From Planctomycetaceae bacterium (GTDB lineage Bacteria; Planctomycetota; Planctomycetia; Pirellulales; Pirellulaceae), in NCBI GenBank assembly GCA_002862265.1, contig PKCQ01000472.1, positions 1-12,005 of the forward strand: DNA of 12,005 nt, in the 5' to 3' direction. Below the pieces are notes generated by a model. The model saw only the letters and a list, made by a program, of their open reading frames with translations, did no database searches and was not told the origin of the DNA. Below are positions 1 to 7,198 of this stretch, one piece after another; the first letter of the stretch is position 1; the number at the start of each line of letters is the position of its first letter. A program made the translations under genes and the position numbers.

Positions 1-2253
1 CCGCGAGTTGCGCCGGAAGAAGTTGGTACGAGTTCCCAGCATCTGGCCGAAATCGATAATCTTGTCGCGGAAGGCATCGCCCAGAAGAGGATGCCGGGAT
101 GTGTCATCGCCGTCGGCCACCGCGGCAAGCTAGTAATGCTCAAGGCCTATGGTAATCGGCGCCTGTTCCCCGAGCCAGAGCCGATGCAAACTGACACCGT
201 ATTTGACATGGCTTCGATTACCAAGCCCGTTGCCACGGCGACCAGCGTGATGGTTCTGCTTGAGCAAGGTAAGATTCGCTTGCGAGACCGAGTGGCCGAT
301 ATCATCCCCGAGTTCGGAGTGAATGGCAAAGACCAGATCACCGTACTTCAGCTATTAACGCACCAGGGAGGATTGATTCCTGACAATGCCTTGAAGGACT
401 ATTACGACGGAAAGCAGAAAGCTTTCGAACGAATCTACAACCTGGAGACCTATGTCGATCCCGGAAGTAAGTTTGTGTACACAGATGTTGGTTTCCTCCT
501 CTTGGCAGATCTTGTCGAGAAGCTCAGTGGCAAGAACGTGCACGAATTCTCGCAGGAGCACGTCTTTGGGCCGTTAGGCATGACCGAAACGGGTTATGTT
601 CCGGCTAAGTCCCTGCAAGCACGCTGTGCTGTGACCGAACAAAGAGACGGTGAGTGGATTCGTGGGCAAGTTCACGATCCACGAGCTTATGAGCTCGACG
701 GAATCGCGGGCCATGCAGGCTTATTCTCAACGGCAGAAGACTTGGCAGTCTATGCGCAGATGATGATCGGCGGTGGCAAGTACCAGGGGGAACGCATTCT
801 CAGCGAAGCCACGGTTCAACTGATGACAAAGGCTTACACGGTCAACGGCGGTACTCGCGGGTTGGGCTGGGATAAGGCTACACGCTATTCGTCGAATCGC
901 GGAGAATTGCTCAGCGAAAGCGCATTCGGCCACGGCGGATTCACCGGAACGGTTTTGTGGGTCGATCCGGAACTGGATCTGTTCTATATTTTTTTGAGCA
1001 ATAGAGTACATCCTAATGGCAAGGGTTCGGTCAATCATTTGGCAGGTCGTATCGGTAGCGTCGTTGCCTCAGCCATTGACTCTTTTCCTAGCGATGAAGG
1101 TGGGCAAGCCGAAGCGGGAAAGCCAGTGAAAACGGGACTGGATGGCCTGCTAGAAAGCGACTTCGCAGCTTTGATTGGACAGCGAGTCGGCTTGATCACA
1201 AATCATACGGCGCTTGATTCTCAAGGCCAGTGGATCGTGCCTTTGCTGCACAAGGCACCAAATGTCAATTTGACTGCAATTTTTAGTCCTGAGCATGGTT
1301 TAGCTGGCAGGCTGGATATTCCTGAGATCGGAGATTCGGAGGAAAACGCAACAGGCTTGAAGGTCTTCAGCTTATACGGCAAGTCTCGCAAGCCAACGCC
1401 AGAGCAGATGCAACAAGTTGACTGTCTTGTCTTCGATATTCAAGACATCGGCACTCGTTTCTACACGTACATTTCGACCATGGGACTGGCAATGGAAGCG
1501 GCTGCCAAGGCGGGCAAAGAATTCATTGTGCTTGACCGCCCCAACCCCATTGGCGGCGAGGTAGTGAGCGGTCCTATGATGGATGAAGACAAATTTTCCT
1601 TCGTGGGCTTTCACTCTTTGCCGGTTCGCCATGGCATGACCGTCGGTGAGCTGGCCAAAATGTTCCAGCAAGAGCGTGGGCTGAAGGAGCTGAAGCTGAC
1701 TGTGGTTCCTGTGGAGAACTGGCTGCGTGGACAGCTCTACGACGAGACTGGATTGCTGTGGGTGAATCCCTCTCCCAACATGCGAAATCTCAATCAAGCT
1801 CTGCTCTATCCTGGCATCGGATTGCTCGAAACAACGAACTTGTCCGTTGGGCGTGGCACTGATACACCTTTTGAGATCTTTGGTGCACCCTGGATCAATG
1901 CTCAGCAGCTAAGTCGTAAACTCAACGGCCTTCATCTGCCGGGAGTTCGTTTTGTGCCTCGGATGTTTACTCCTGAGTCCAGTGTGTTTGCAAAGGAAGA
2001 ATGCCAGGGTATCAATATCTTGATCACCGATCGGCAGGCGTTACAGCCACTTCGAACTGGCTTCGCGATCGCAACGACTGTGCGAAAGCTCTATCCCGAT
2101 GACTGGGAAGTGGACCGCTATTTGCGGTTGCTTGGCAATCAGAAAACACTGGACTTGCTCAAGTCCGGCGTGCACTTCGATAACCTCATGGATAACGCGC
2201 GAGCCCGACTGCATTTGTTTCAAGCTCGAAGAATGAAATATCTGATGTACTGA
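1..2253 (+). CDS. Serine hydrolase (AmiE/beta-lactamase-like) fused to NamZ-type exo-beta-N-acetylmuramidase (DUF1343), 5' partial
   Basis: The reading frame is open from base 1 with no stop, and the residues before the first ATG (base 91) continue the hydrolase fold (LAEIDNLVAEGIAQKRMPG), so 91 is an internal methionine and the N terminus, probably with a signal peptide, is missing. Numbering from the Met at 91: the first domain (about 1-330) is a class C beta-lactamase/penicillin-binding fold with nucleophile motif SITK (Ser42, Lys45), YTD at 130-132 in the YxN position, and GHGGFTGT at 280-287 in the KTG position. HDPRAYELDGIAGHAGLFS (196-214) is typical of the subgroup. The second domain (about 350-720) is DUF1343/NamZ, with SPEHGL at 399-404, VFDIQDIGTRFYTY, LDRPNP and NPSPNM. 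NamZ removes terminal MurNAc from peptidoglycan fragments. In Bacillus subtilis NamZ (YbbC) is encoded beside NagZ and the amidase AmiE (YbbE), so this fusion suggests both muropeptide-cutting steps in one exported protein. The substrate of the hydrolase half is inferred. Confidence 0.93.
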   Translation, partial: PRVAPEEVGTSSQHLAEIDNLVAEGIAQKRMPGCVIAVGHRGKLVMLKAYGNRRLFPEPEPMQTDTVFDMASITKPVATATSVMVLLEQGKIRLRDRVADIIPEFGVNGKDQITVLQLLTHQGGLIPDNALKDYYDGKQKAFERIYNLETYVDPGSKFVYTDVGFLLLADLVEKLSGKNVHEFSQEHVFGPLGMTETGYVPAKSLQARCAVTEQRDGEWIRGQVHDPRAYELDGIAGHAGLFSTAEDLAVYAQMMIGGGKYQGERILSEATVQLMTKAYTVNGGTRGLGWDKATRYSSNRGELLSESAFGHGGFTGTVLWVDPELDLFYIFLSNRVHPNGKGSVNHLAGRIGSVVASAIDSFPSDEGGQAEAGKPVKTGLDGLLESDFAALIGQRVGLITNHTALDSQGQWIVPLLHKAPNVNLTAIFSPEHGLAGRLDIPEIGDSEENATGLKVFSLYGKSRKPTPEQMQQVDCLVFDIQDIGTRFYTYISTMGLAMEAAAKAGKEFIVLDRPNPIGGEVVSGPMMDEDKFSFVGFHSLPVRHGMTVGELAKMFQQERGLKELKLTVVPVENWLRGQLYDETGLLWVNPSPNMRNLNQALLYPGIGLLETTNLSVGRGTDTPFEIFGAPWINAQQLSRKLNGLHLPGVRFVPRMFTPESSVFAKEECQGINILITDRQALQPLRTGFAIATTVRKLYPDDWEVDRYLRLLGNQKTLDLLKSGVHFDNLMDNARARLHLFQARRMKYLMY

Positions 2254-2317
2254 TCTGCTTGGATTAAGCTGAGCGATCCGGTACTCGACAAGGCATCCGC
2301 AAGCGCGGGACGACAAG

Positions 2318-2341
2318 CTGCTTATGCGAATGCGTGAGCAG
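2318..2341 (+). terminator. Candidate transcription-terminating hairpin after the NamZ fusion gene
   Basis: Bases 2318-2327 pair with 2332-2341 around a four-base GAAT loop, giving a 10-bp stem. Two pairs are G-U in plus-strand RNA; in minus-strand RNA they would be A-C mismatches. The hairpin is therefore better formed in the transcript of the plus-strand gene ending at 2253. A wider GCATCC/GGATGC pair (2293-2298 with 2341-2346) could extend the structure but competes for base 2341. There is no immediate T-run; a short TTTT lies about 10 bases later. Intrinsic termination is plausible but unproven. Confidence 0.4.
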
Positions 2342-2368
2342 GATGCGAAATTTTCTGCTCTAAGATTC

Positions 2369-3682
2369 CTACTCGTGCCGCAAGGCTTCGATTGGATTCA
2401 TCTGTGCTGCGCGGATGGCGGGGAAGAGTCCGAACACGACTCCCACGACCAGCGACACCAAGAACGAAACTGGAATCGAGATTGGGACGATCGCAGGCGT
2501 CACATTGCTGATCACCTCAGGAAGCGACTCGGGGTAGTTCTCCGCAGCAAATTTTCGTAGCCAGACGAAAAGTGGCACGCAGGAGATGCCAATCACAATT
2601 CCGATCGCACCTCCCACTACGCTAAGTACGCCTGCTTCAACTAGGAACTGAGAAATGATGTCGCGTTGCTTGGCTCCAAGGGCGCGGCGAATCCCGATTT
2701 CACGAGTCCGTTCGGTGACTGTGGCGAGCATGATGTTCATGATGCCAATTCCGCCGACTAACAACGAAACAGCAGCGATAATCGCGGCGAGCACTAGGAA
2801 CAATCGTCTTTGTTGCTTGGCTTGTTCGATCAGCTCAAGCGGAACGACGACGGAGATATCTTCCATGTCGTCGTGACTCTTGAGAGCATCTTCCACAAGC
2901 GCTGCTGTAGACTTCACATCCTCTACATCTCGCACCGTTAGGGTAATTTGATTTAGCTGGATTTCTTCACCGCTGAAGGAACCACCAGCCCGACGGACGA
3001 CAGTGTCGCCGATACGCTGCTGCAAGGTCTTGATTGGGATGTAGATATCGTCCTTAAAGCTTTGGGCTTCCATCGAGCCACCAATGGCGGCTGAGTCATT
3101 TCGAAACTCGAGCACGCCGACCACTTGGTAGAAGTCCGTGTGCTCGGGCAGGTAAACGCTTTTCCCGATCGGGTCTTCGTAAGGGAACAGAGTTGCAGCG
3201 ACTTCAGACGCTAGCACACAAACCGAAGCACGTTGGAAATTCTCTGCATCGGTAATAAAGTGCCCGCGATCCACGGTCAAACGTGTGGTGTCGGCATATT
3301 CGGGAGTACAGCCAACCAATCGACCTTCTACGGTGCGGTCAGCGAACTTGAAGGTTCGCTTGATTTCGCGAATAGGAATAGCGCTGCGAATGGTCGGCAC
3401 CGTTTGCAAAAGCATGTCGAACTCAGCGCGCTTCAAGCCATAGGGCGTGATGCCACTCTGAGCCAATTTGTCTGTCGGCGGCGGCACCGAACGCACCATG
3501 ATTGTATCGGCGCCCAAGCTGGCGATCTGCCGCTGAGCCTCATTACTGATTCCCTCACTGATGGCGAGCAAGCAAATAACACTCGCCACGCCTATCAAGA
3601 TACCCAATACCGTAAGAAAAGATCGGAGCGGGTGGAGCAGCAGGCTTTTGATCCCTAGCCCTAGGGTTCGCATCCATAGCAT
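2369..3682 (-). CDS. ABC transporter permease, MacB/FtsX type
   Basis: This 437-residue protein has the classic MacB permease layout: one N-terminal membrane helix (about 21-43, SFLTVLGILIGVASVICLLA), a large extracytoplasmic MacB_PCD-type domain (about 45-290), then three helices (about 294-320, 345-375 and 395-423) forming the FtsX domain. TERTREIGIRRALGAK at 323-338 is the family signature, and the protein ends in the usual NPIEALRHE. It is the third gene of a minus-strand operon, 12 bases after the ATPase stop, so it is almost certainly its membrane partner. Family knowledge: such permeases work as mechanotransducers that drive substrate from the periplasm through an adaptor and an outer-membrane duct (MacB), or export peptides or toxins (YknZ). 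The start is Met at 3682; Met4 (3673) is an alternative, and neither has a clear ribosome-binding site. The substrate cannot be read from the sequence. Confidence 0.93.
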   Translation of the reverse strand: MLWMRTLGLGIKSLLLHPLRSFLTVLGILIGVASVICLLAISEGISNEAQRQIASLGADTIMVRSVPPPTDKLAQSGITPYGLKRAEFDMLLQTVPTIRSAIPIREIKRTFKFADRTVEGRLVGCTPEYADTTRLTVDRGHFITDAENFQRASVCVLASEVAATLFPYEDPIGKSVYLPEHTDFYQVVGVLEFRNDSAAIGGSMEAQSFKDDIYIPIKTLQQRIGDTVVRRAGGSFSGEEIQLNQITLTVRDVEDVKSTAALVEDALKSHDDMEDISVVVPLELIEQAKQQRRLFLVLAAIIAAVSLLVGGIGIMNIMLATVTERTREIGIRRALGAKQRDIISQFLVEAGVLSVVGGAIGIVIGISCVPLFVWLRKFAAENYPESLPEVISNVTPAIVPISIPVSFLVSLVVGVVFGLFPAIRAAQMNPIEALRHE

Positions 3683-3694
3683 GACTCAATTAGC

Positions 3695-4441
3695 CTATTC
3701 GTCACCAACGGGAAGAAGCTCGAGAGCTCGCTGAGCTGCGGCCTTGCGCGATTCTTCTGAATTTGTTGCATCGGATTGTAGTAAGCCGTCGCGAAGCCGC
3801 ACGACTCGTTTTGCTCGCTCGGCGACTTCGTCTTCGTGCGTAACCATAATGATTGTTCGGCCTTCACTATTGAGCTCGTCGAACAAAGCCAGGATCTCGT
3901 TGGTTGTTTTGGAGTCCAAGTTACCCGTTGCTTCGTCGGCGAGCACAAAATAGGGATCATTGACCAAACTACGAGCGATCGCCACACGTTGCTGCTGACC
4001 ACCAGAAAGCTGGGTGGGCCGGTGATCCAGGCGATCGCCAAGTCCCACGCGATGCGCCAATTCGATACAGCGATCGCGTTCTTGAGCTCCCAGCCGCCCT
4101 TGGTAGTACAGGGGCACCTGAATGTTCTCGACGACTGTTAGCTGTTGAATTAAATTGTAGGACTGAAAGACAAAGCCAATTCTGCGAGAGCGAATCTCAG
4201 CCAGTTGATCGTCTGTCATTGTGGCGACGTCATCTTCGCCCAAGAGCAATTGGCCGTTGGTCGGCTGATCCAAACAGCCGAGTAAGTTCAGAAGAGTACT
4301 TTTTCCTGAACCGGAAGGGCCCATGATCGCGACATAGTCACCTTCAGGAACGTTAAAGGAAACGCCGCGCAAAGCGCGGACAGTTTCGCTTTTCAGTACA
4401 TACTCTTTGGTAAGTTCTCGGATGGTACAGGCGTGCATCAT
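3695..4441 (-). CDS. ABC transporter ATP-binding protein, MacB/LolD/YknY type
   Basis: A complete 248-residue nucleotide-binding domain. Walker A is GPSGSGKST at 41-49, the Q-loop glutamine is in FVFQSYN (Gln93), the signature is LSGGQ at 145-149, Walker B ends YFVLADE at 164-170, the D-loop is GNLDS, and the switch histidine is His202 in MVTHE. It powers the permease encoded 12 bases downstream from the cytoplasmic face. The VVENIQVPLYY segment and the arrangement with an FtsX permease place it in the LolD/MacB/FtsE group. After the ATPase core there is a charged, Ala/Glu-rich tail (about 220-248) beyond the usual end of LolD-like proteins. ATPase and permease are separate proteins here, unlike Escherichia coli MacB, and resemble YknY/YknZ. 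Two adjacent ATGs (4441 and 4438) can serve as start; no good ribosome-binding site precedes them. Confidence 0.95.
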   Translation of the reverse strand: MMHACTIRELTKEYVLKSETVRALRGVSFNVPEGDYVAIMGPSGSGKSTLLNLLGCLDQPTNGQLLLGEDDVATMTDDQLAEIRSRRIGFVFQSYNLIQQLTVVENIQVPLYYQGRLGAQERDRCIELAHRVGLGDRLDHRPTQLSGGQQQRVAIARSLVNDPYFVLADEATGNLDSKTTNEILALFDELNSEGRTIIMVTHEDEVAERAKRVVRLRDGLLQSDATNSEESRKAAAQRALELLPVGDE

Positions 4442-4480
4442 TCATCACAGTAAGGAGGGGAATCTAACTTCCGTTGGTTG

Positions 4481-6259
4481 TTATCGAGGTCCACCTCGGC
4501 CTCCTCCGCCGCGGCCACCACTGCCGCCTGGACGTCCTCCTCCACCAGCACCGCCTCGGCCGCCGCCACCGGCGCCTTTCATCATGGCGCCCATCGCTTT
4601 GATCGCCTCCGCCTTCTCAATAGTGCCGTCCTTATTAGAGTCGGCTCTGGAGAGGAAACCCTTGGTGCGTTCTTCCAGCTTGCCCATTTCTTCCGGATCC
4701 ACTTTGTCGTCACCGTTGGTGTCATACTTTTGGAACATCCCGTCGACCATCTGTTGCGTCCGAGGATCAACTGCAGTTGCATTAGGGTCTGGAGCACCAG
4801 GCTTTCCTGCGTCTTTTCCGATTTCGCGAAGCTGCTCACGATCAGTTACGTCTTCCACTTCAGGGAACTCCATCAGAACAAGGTGCTTTCGTGGATTGAG
4901 CACGATTCGGTCGCCTTCTTCCAAGCCGCTTTCGATAGTTACCATTGCATCGTTAGTCGCACCAATCTTGATCTCAGGCGTCTCCCAGGGCTTATCGCCA
5001 CTACCTTCCTTCAGGCAGAAGTGATGCCCCTTAAATTCGTAGACACCATGAACCGGAATCTGCAGCGCATCAGGGATCTGAGAAACGAAGATATTGACTT
5101 CTGCTGTCATGCCAGTGCGGATCGTCTCCGGTGGATTAATGATCTCAATGTATGTGGCGTACTCTTTCACTGATGAGTTAAACCAACTGCCGGGTTCAGC
5201 ATACTTATTGACGCGAACCACCTTAGCCAGCATGTCTCCCGGTACCGCCCCGACCTTCACTTTAGCCGCCATTCCTTGAGCAATCAAAGTAATCCGAGAC
5301 TCATTTACGTCTGCTTTGACTTGCATCTTGGTCGGGTCAGGCAGCTTCAGAATGGTTTGTCGTTCGCGAACGCTGGCGCCTTCTTCCACCACGAATTCAG
5401 CACCACCACGGCTACTGAATTTGTTGTTGTAAACCACAACGCCCTCGTCGGGCGAGTAGATCACACACTTGGCAATTTGATCTTCAATCTCTGCTAACTT
5501 GGTCTTTTCTTCGGCGAGTACACTTTCGTCCGACTTGAGTTTTGCTTTTGCAGCTTCAATGTCGCTCTCAAACTGAACTTTGTTCTTTTCCTTGGTTAGC
5601 TCGTCCAGGACTTTGAGTTTTGCATTGGCCGCATCTAGCTTATTCTTCGCATTGATGACGGCGAACTCTTCAGCCTCAATCTGTAGGCCCTTGATCATGC
5701 CCTTCGCTGCCATGCGCTTAGCGCTCTCGAGCGTCAGTTCCGCTTTGCGCAGCTCTTGCTGAGACAAAGCTACTTCGCTGAGCAGTGTTTTTCGCTCGGA
5801 CAGGTAAGTGCCTTCTAGATACTCCTGAAGAGATATCTGAGCGGTCTTCACAGCAGCTTGAGAGCTGATGACAGTCGCCTCAGCACTTGAAACACTGATT
5901 CGCTGGGAAGTGACTTCACTCTCAAGCGAGGAAGAGTCCAGCTCGACCAGCTTGTCGCCCTTCTTCACATAGGCTCCCTCTTCGATCACCCAAAGGATCG
6001 AAGTTCCACCTGAGCCGCGCGTTTCGACCTCGCAGTTGATGTCTACGTTGCTGCTACTCTCCACCTCGCCCTGTTCGCGGACGATGTGATCGAACGGTCC
6101 CCGCGTGACGTCTTCGAAGATGAGCTCTGCTTGGCTTTCAGCCGAGTCAGACGGAATCGTGGTGTAATACGCGTATCCACCACCACCGAGGAAAACCATC
6201 AGAATTACCAAGATGTTTGTGACTCGGCCTGCAGTTTTTTTACGATGCCAGGAGGTCAT
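4481..6259 (-). CDS. HlyD/MacA-type membrane-fusion adaptor with C-terminal EF-hands and Gly/Arg tail
   Basis: First gene of the export operon, 592 residues. A basic N terminus and one membrane helix (about 13-33) anchor it in the inner membrane with the body outside the cytoplasm. About 66-110 and 265-310 form the split lipoyl/barrel-sandwich domain, about 112-264 a long Ala/Glu/Lys-rich coiled-coil hairpin, and about 310-465 the beta-barrel and membrane-proximal domains (MQVKADVNESRI, GMTAEVNIFV, LQIPVHGVY). Such adaptors couple an ABC permease to an outer-membrane channel. Unusual for the family, the protein continues with about 120 extra residues: two EF-hand loops, DTNGDDKVDPEE (513-524) and DSNKDGTIEKAE (540-551), with acidic or amide residues at positions 1, 3, 5 and 9 and Glu at 12. 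These are followed by a 30-residue tail (563-592) containing 20 Gly and 5 Arg. The start is well supported by GGAG six bases before the ATG. The ATPase gene follows after 39 bases. Calcium binding is predicted, not shown. Confidence 0.93.
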   Translation of the reverse strand: MTSWHRKKTAGRVTNILVILMVFLGGGGYAYYTTIPSDSAESQAELIFEDVTRGPFDHIVREQGEVESSSNVDINCEVETRGSGGTSILWVIEEGAYVKKGDKLVELDSSSLESEVTSQRISVSSAEATVISSQAAVKTAQISLQEYLEGTYLSERKTLLSEVALSQQELRKAELTLESAKRMAAKGMIKGLQIEAEEFAVINAKNKLDAANAKLKVLDELTKEKNKVQFESDIEAAKAKLKSDESVLAEEKTKLAEIEDQIAKCVIYSPDEGVVVYNNKFSSRGGAEFVVEEGASVRERQTILKLPDPTKMQVKADVNESRITLIAQGMAAKVKVGAVPGDMLAKVVRVNKYAEPGSWFNSSVKEYATYIEIINPPETIRTGMTAEVNIFVSQIPDALQIPVHGVYEFKGHHFCLKEGSGDKPWETPEIKIGATNDAMVTIESGLEEGDRIVLNPRKHLVLMEFPEVEDVTDREQLREIGKDAGKPGAPDPNATAVDPRTQQMVDGMFQKYDTNGDDKVDPEEMGKLEERTKGFLSRADSNKDGTIEKAEAIKAMGAMMKGAGGGGRGGAGGGGRPGGSGGRGGGGRGGPR

Positions 6260-6345
6260 CGAATTCTCCGTGGAGTTAGGTTAGTTGGGGTAGCGTGGCC
6301 AATCGCGGCAAGCAGTTTCCCCACAGCTGATTCATAGTAGTTCGC

Positions 6346-6371
6346 TGCCAATGTTTCTCCATGCATTGGCA
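6346..6371. promoter_or_regulatory. Inverted repeat, candidate operator of the export operon
   Basis: A perfect 8-bp inverted repeat, TGCCAATG-N10-CATTGGCA, lies 87 bases upstream of the adaptor start codon. The spacing of half-sites (18 bp centre to centre) is compatible with a dimeric regulator binding close to two helical turns, and the position suits control of the operon. As RNA it could instead form an 8-bp stem with a 10-base loop. No regulator gene is present in the window, and I cannot assign a family. Confidence 0.35.
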
Positions 6372-6454
6372 CTGCAGTCGCCGTAGAAATACGTGCGAGA
6401 GCCACTCTTTTTCAAAGCTTTTCAACGATTTCGTGGGGCATGAGGGAGGTATTT

Positions 6455-6550
6455 ATGCAGGTTGCTCGCGGTACTGACACCCGCTTCTCGTTGGGGACTG
6501 GAACTCTGGAAAAAACCGCTGGAGAGCTTCAACCCTTGCGATCACCTTAA
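6455..6550 (+). CDS. Possible small protein, 31 residues, doubtful
   Basis: A short ORF, MQVARGTDTRFSLGTGTL followed by 13 more residues and TAA, is preceded by GGGAGG five bases before the ATG, a better ribosome-binding site than most genes here have. An in-frame upstream ATG at 6440 would add five residues. It has no membrane segment or recognisable motif, and a chance ORF of this length is common. Listed only because of the ribosome-binding site and its position in an otherwise gene-free stretch. Confidence 0.17.
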   Translation: MQVARGTDTRFSLGTGTLEKTAGELQPLRSP

Positions 6551-6663
6551 GTTTCGCGATTTCAACCAGTGAATTCCAGTGAGAAATGGCCGGGAAGTGA
6601 CATTCTAAGACTTTTCTTTTGAGCCGTGACCTAAGTTGTCCACTCGACCGCGATAACGATTAC

Positions 6664-6741
6664 TGCCGGGGAGGAGAGGTGAGCCAAGCCCCCTGCAACC
6701 AGGACCAAGCAACTGGACGTGTTTGCCCCGATTCCCCGGCG
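6664..6741 (+). promoter_or_regulatory. Candidate structured RNA leader upstream of the 123-residue gene
   Basis: On the plus strand GCCGGGGA (6665-6672) can pair perfectly with TCCCCGGC (6733-6740), with a possible U-G closing pair outside. Inside this outer stem, GCAACCAG (6695-6702) pairs as two 4-bp blocks with CTGG (6713-6716) and TTGC (6723-6726), leaving a six-base bulge and a ten-base apical loop. The element ends about 60 bases before the start codon at 6802, so it would sit in the 5' untranslated leader. It matches no riboswitch class I recognise. Pairing was found by eye and not folded computationally. Confidence 0.3.
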
Positions 6742-6801
6742 AACTCCCAGACTCAGTTTCAGCACTTCGTTCAAATCACGCCCTGAGAAGGAAGCTCGAT
6801 C

Positions 6802-7173
6802 ATGGCAAAATTCTACGTTCAAAGCGGCAATGTAAAGACTGTTATCACAGCCGACGACAGCGAAAAGGCTGCACTTTGGGTCGTTCATAAGGCACTACAA
6901 CAAGTCATCCCAGTTTACGAAGATGCCGGTCTTACCCCTGATGAAAAGAGCGAAGTCACGATTGTTCAAGGTGTGATGGTGCTTGGGAATGACATTCGCA
7001 TTAACGAAGTCGGGTTTGACCGCCACGACGGTGAGACACTGGATACCTTCGAGATACTAGTGCAGTGGCATCAACTGATGATTGCACTCGAGCGATTGCA
7101 AGCACACTTAGACATCCAGGAGGAGTCACTTGAGGAAGAATCAGTATCAGTCGAATCCATGCGCCGGTTTTAA
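6802..7173 (+). CDS. Conserved-looking hypothetical protein, 123 residues
   Basis: I cannot assign a function. The protein is soluble, with no signal peptide or membrane helix, and acidic overall. It opens MAKFYVQSGNVKTVITADDS, an alternating pattern suggesting a small beta sheet. An Ala/Leu-rich helix follows (KAALWVVHKALQQVIP, about 28-43), then a second strand-like part (SEVTIVQGVMVLGNDIRINEVGF, about 53-75) and a helical C-terminal half (about 85-110, FEILVQWHQLMIALERLQAHL). It ends in a Glu/Ser-rich tail with MRRF. I associate this family with planctomycetes from memory, which I could not check. The start is supported by AAGGAAG about eight bases before the ATG. It is transcribed alone: divergent from the export operon, convergent with the dehydratase. 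A long and possibly structured leader precedes it. Confidence 0.85.
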   Translation: MAKFYVQSGNVKTVITADDSEKAALWVVHKALQQVIPVYEDAGLTPDEKSEVTIVQGVMVLGNDIRINEVGFDRHDGETLDTFEILVQWHQLMIALERLQAHLDIQEESLEEESVSVESMRRF

Positions 7174-7198
7174 CAAAAAACGCACTTGGTGGACTAGA

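Larger units (their letters stand above)
6260..6801. other. 542-base intergenic region between divergent genes
   Basis: This region separates the start of the minus-strand export operon from the start of the plus-strand 123-residue gene, so it should contain both promoters. I find no convincing long ORF with protein-like composition and no clear sigma-70 promoter. It holds a 26-base inverted repeat (6346-6371), a 31-codon ORF with a good ribosome-binding site (6455-6550), and a GC-rich potentially structured segment (6664-6741). An 85-codon minus-strand frame (6631-6888) overlaps the real 123-residue gene and is not credible. Parts of the region could be a long untranslated leader or an unannotated small RNA. 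Confidence 0.6.

Noticed and set aside
1..1100. Antibiotic-resistance reading of the serine hydrolase domain as a beta-lactamase
   Set aside because: The YTD and HGG motifs, the GIAGHAGLFS segment and fusion to NamZ fit the AmiE/esterase-like branch; nothing supports drug resistance.
4484..4575. GC-rich repetitive DNA that could be taken for a tandem repeat
   Set aside because: It is the codon-level result of the Gly/Arg tail (GGN and CGN codons) without an exact repeat unit.
4407..5173. Plus-strand frames rich in Pro/Arg or Ser/Thr/Ala opposite the adaptor gene
   Set aside because: They are antisense reflections of the Gly/Arg-rich tail and EF-hand codons of the minus-strand adaptor, with no ribosome-binding site or family resemblance.
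6631..6888. Minus-strand 85-codon frame across the start of the 123-residue gene
   Set aside because: It overlaps the ribosome-binding site and first 29 codons of a better-supported plus-strand gene and has no ribosome-binding site of its own.
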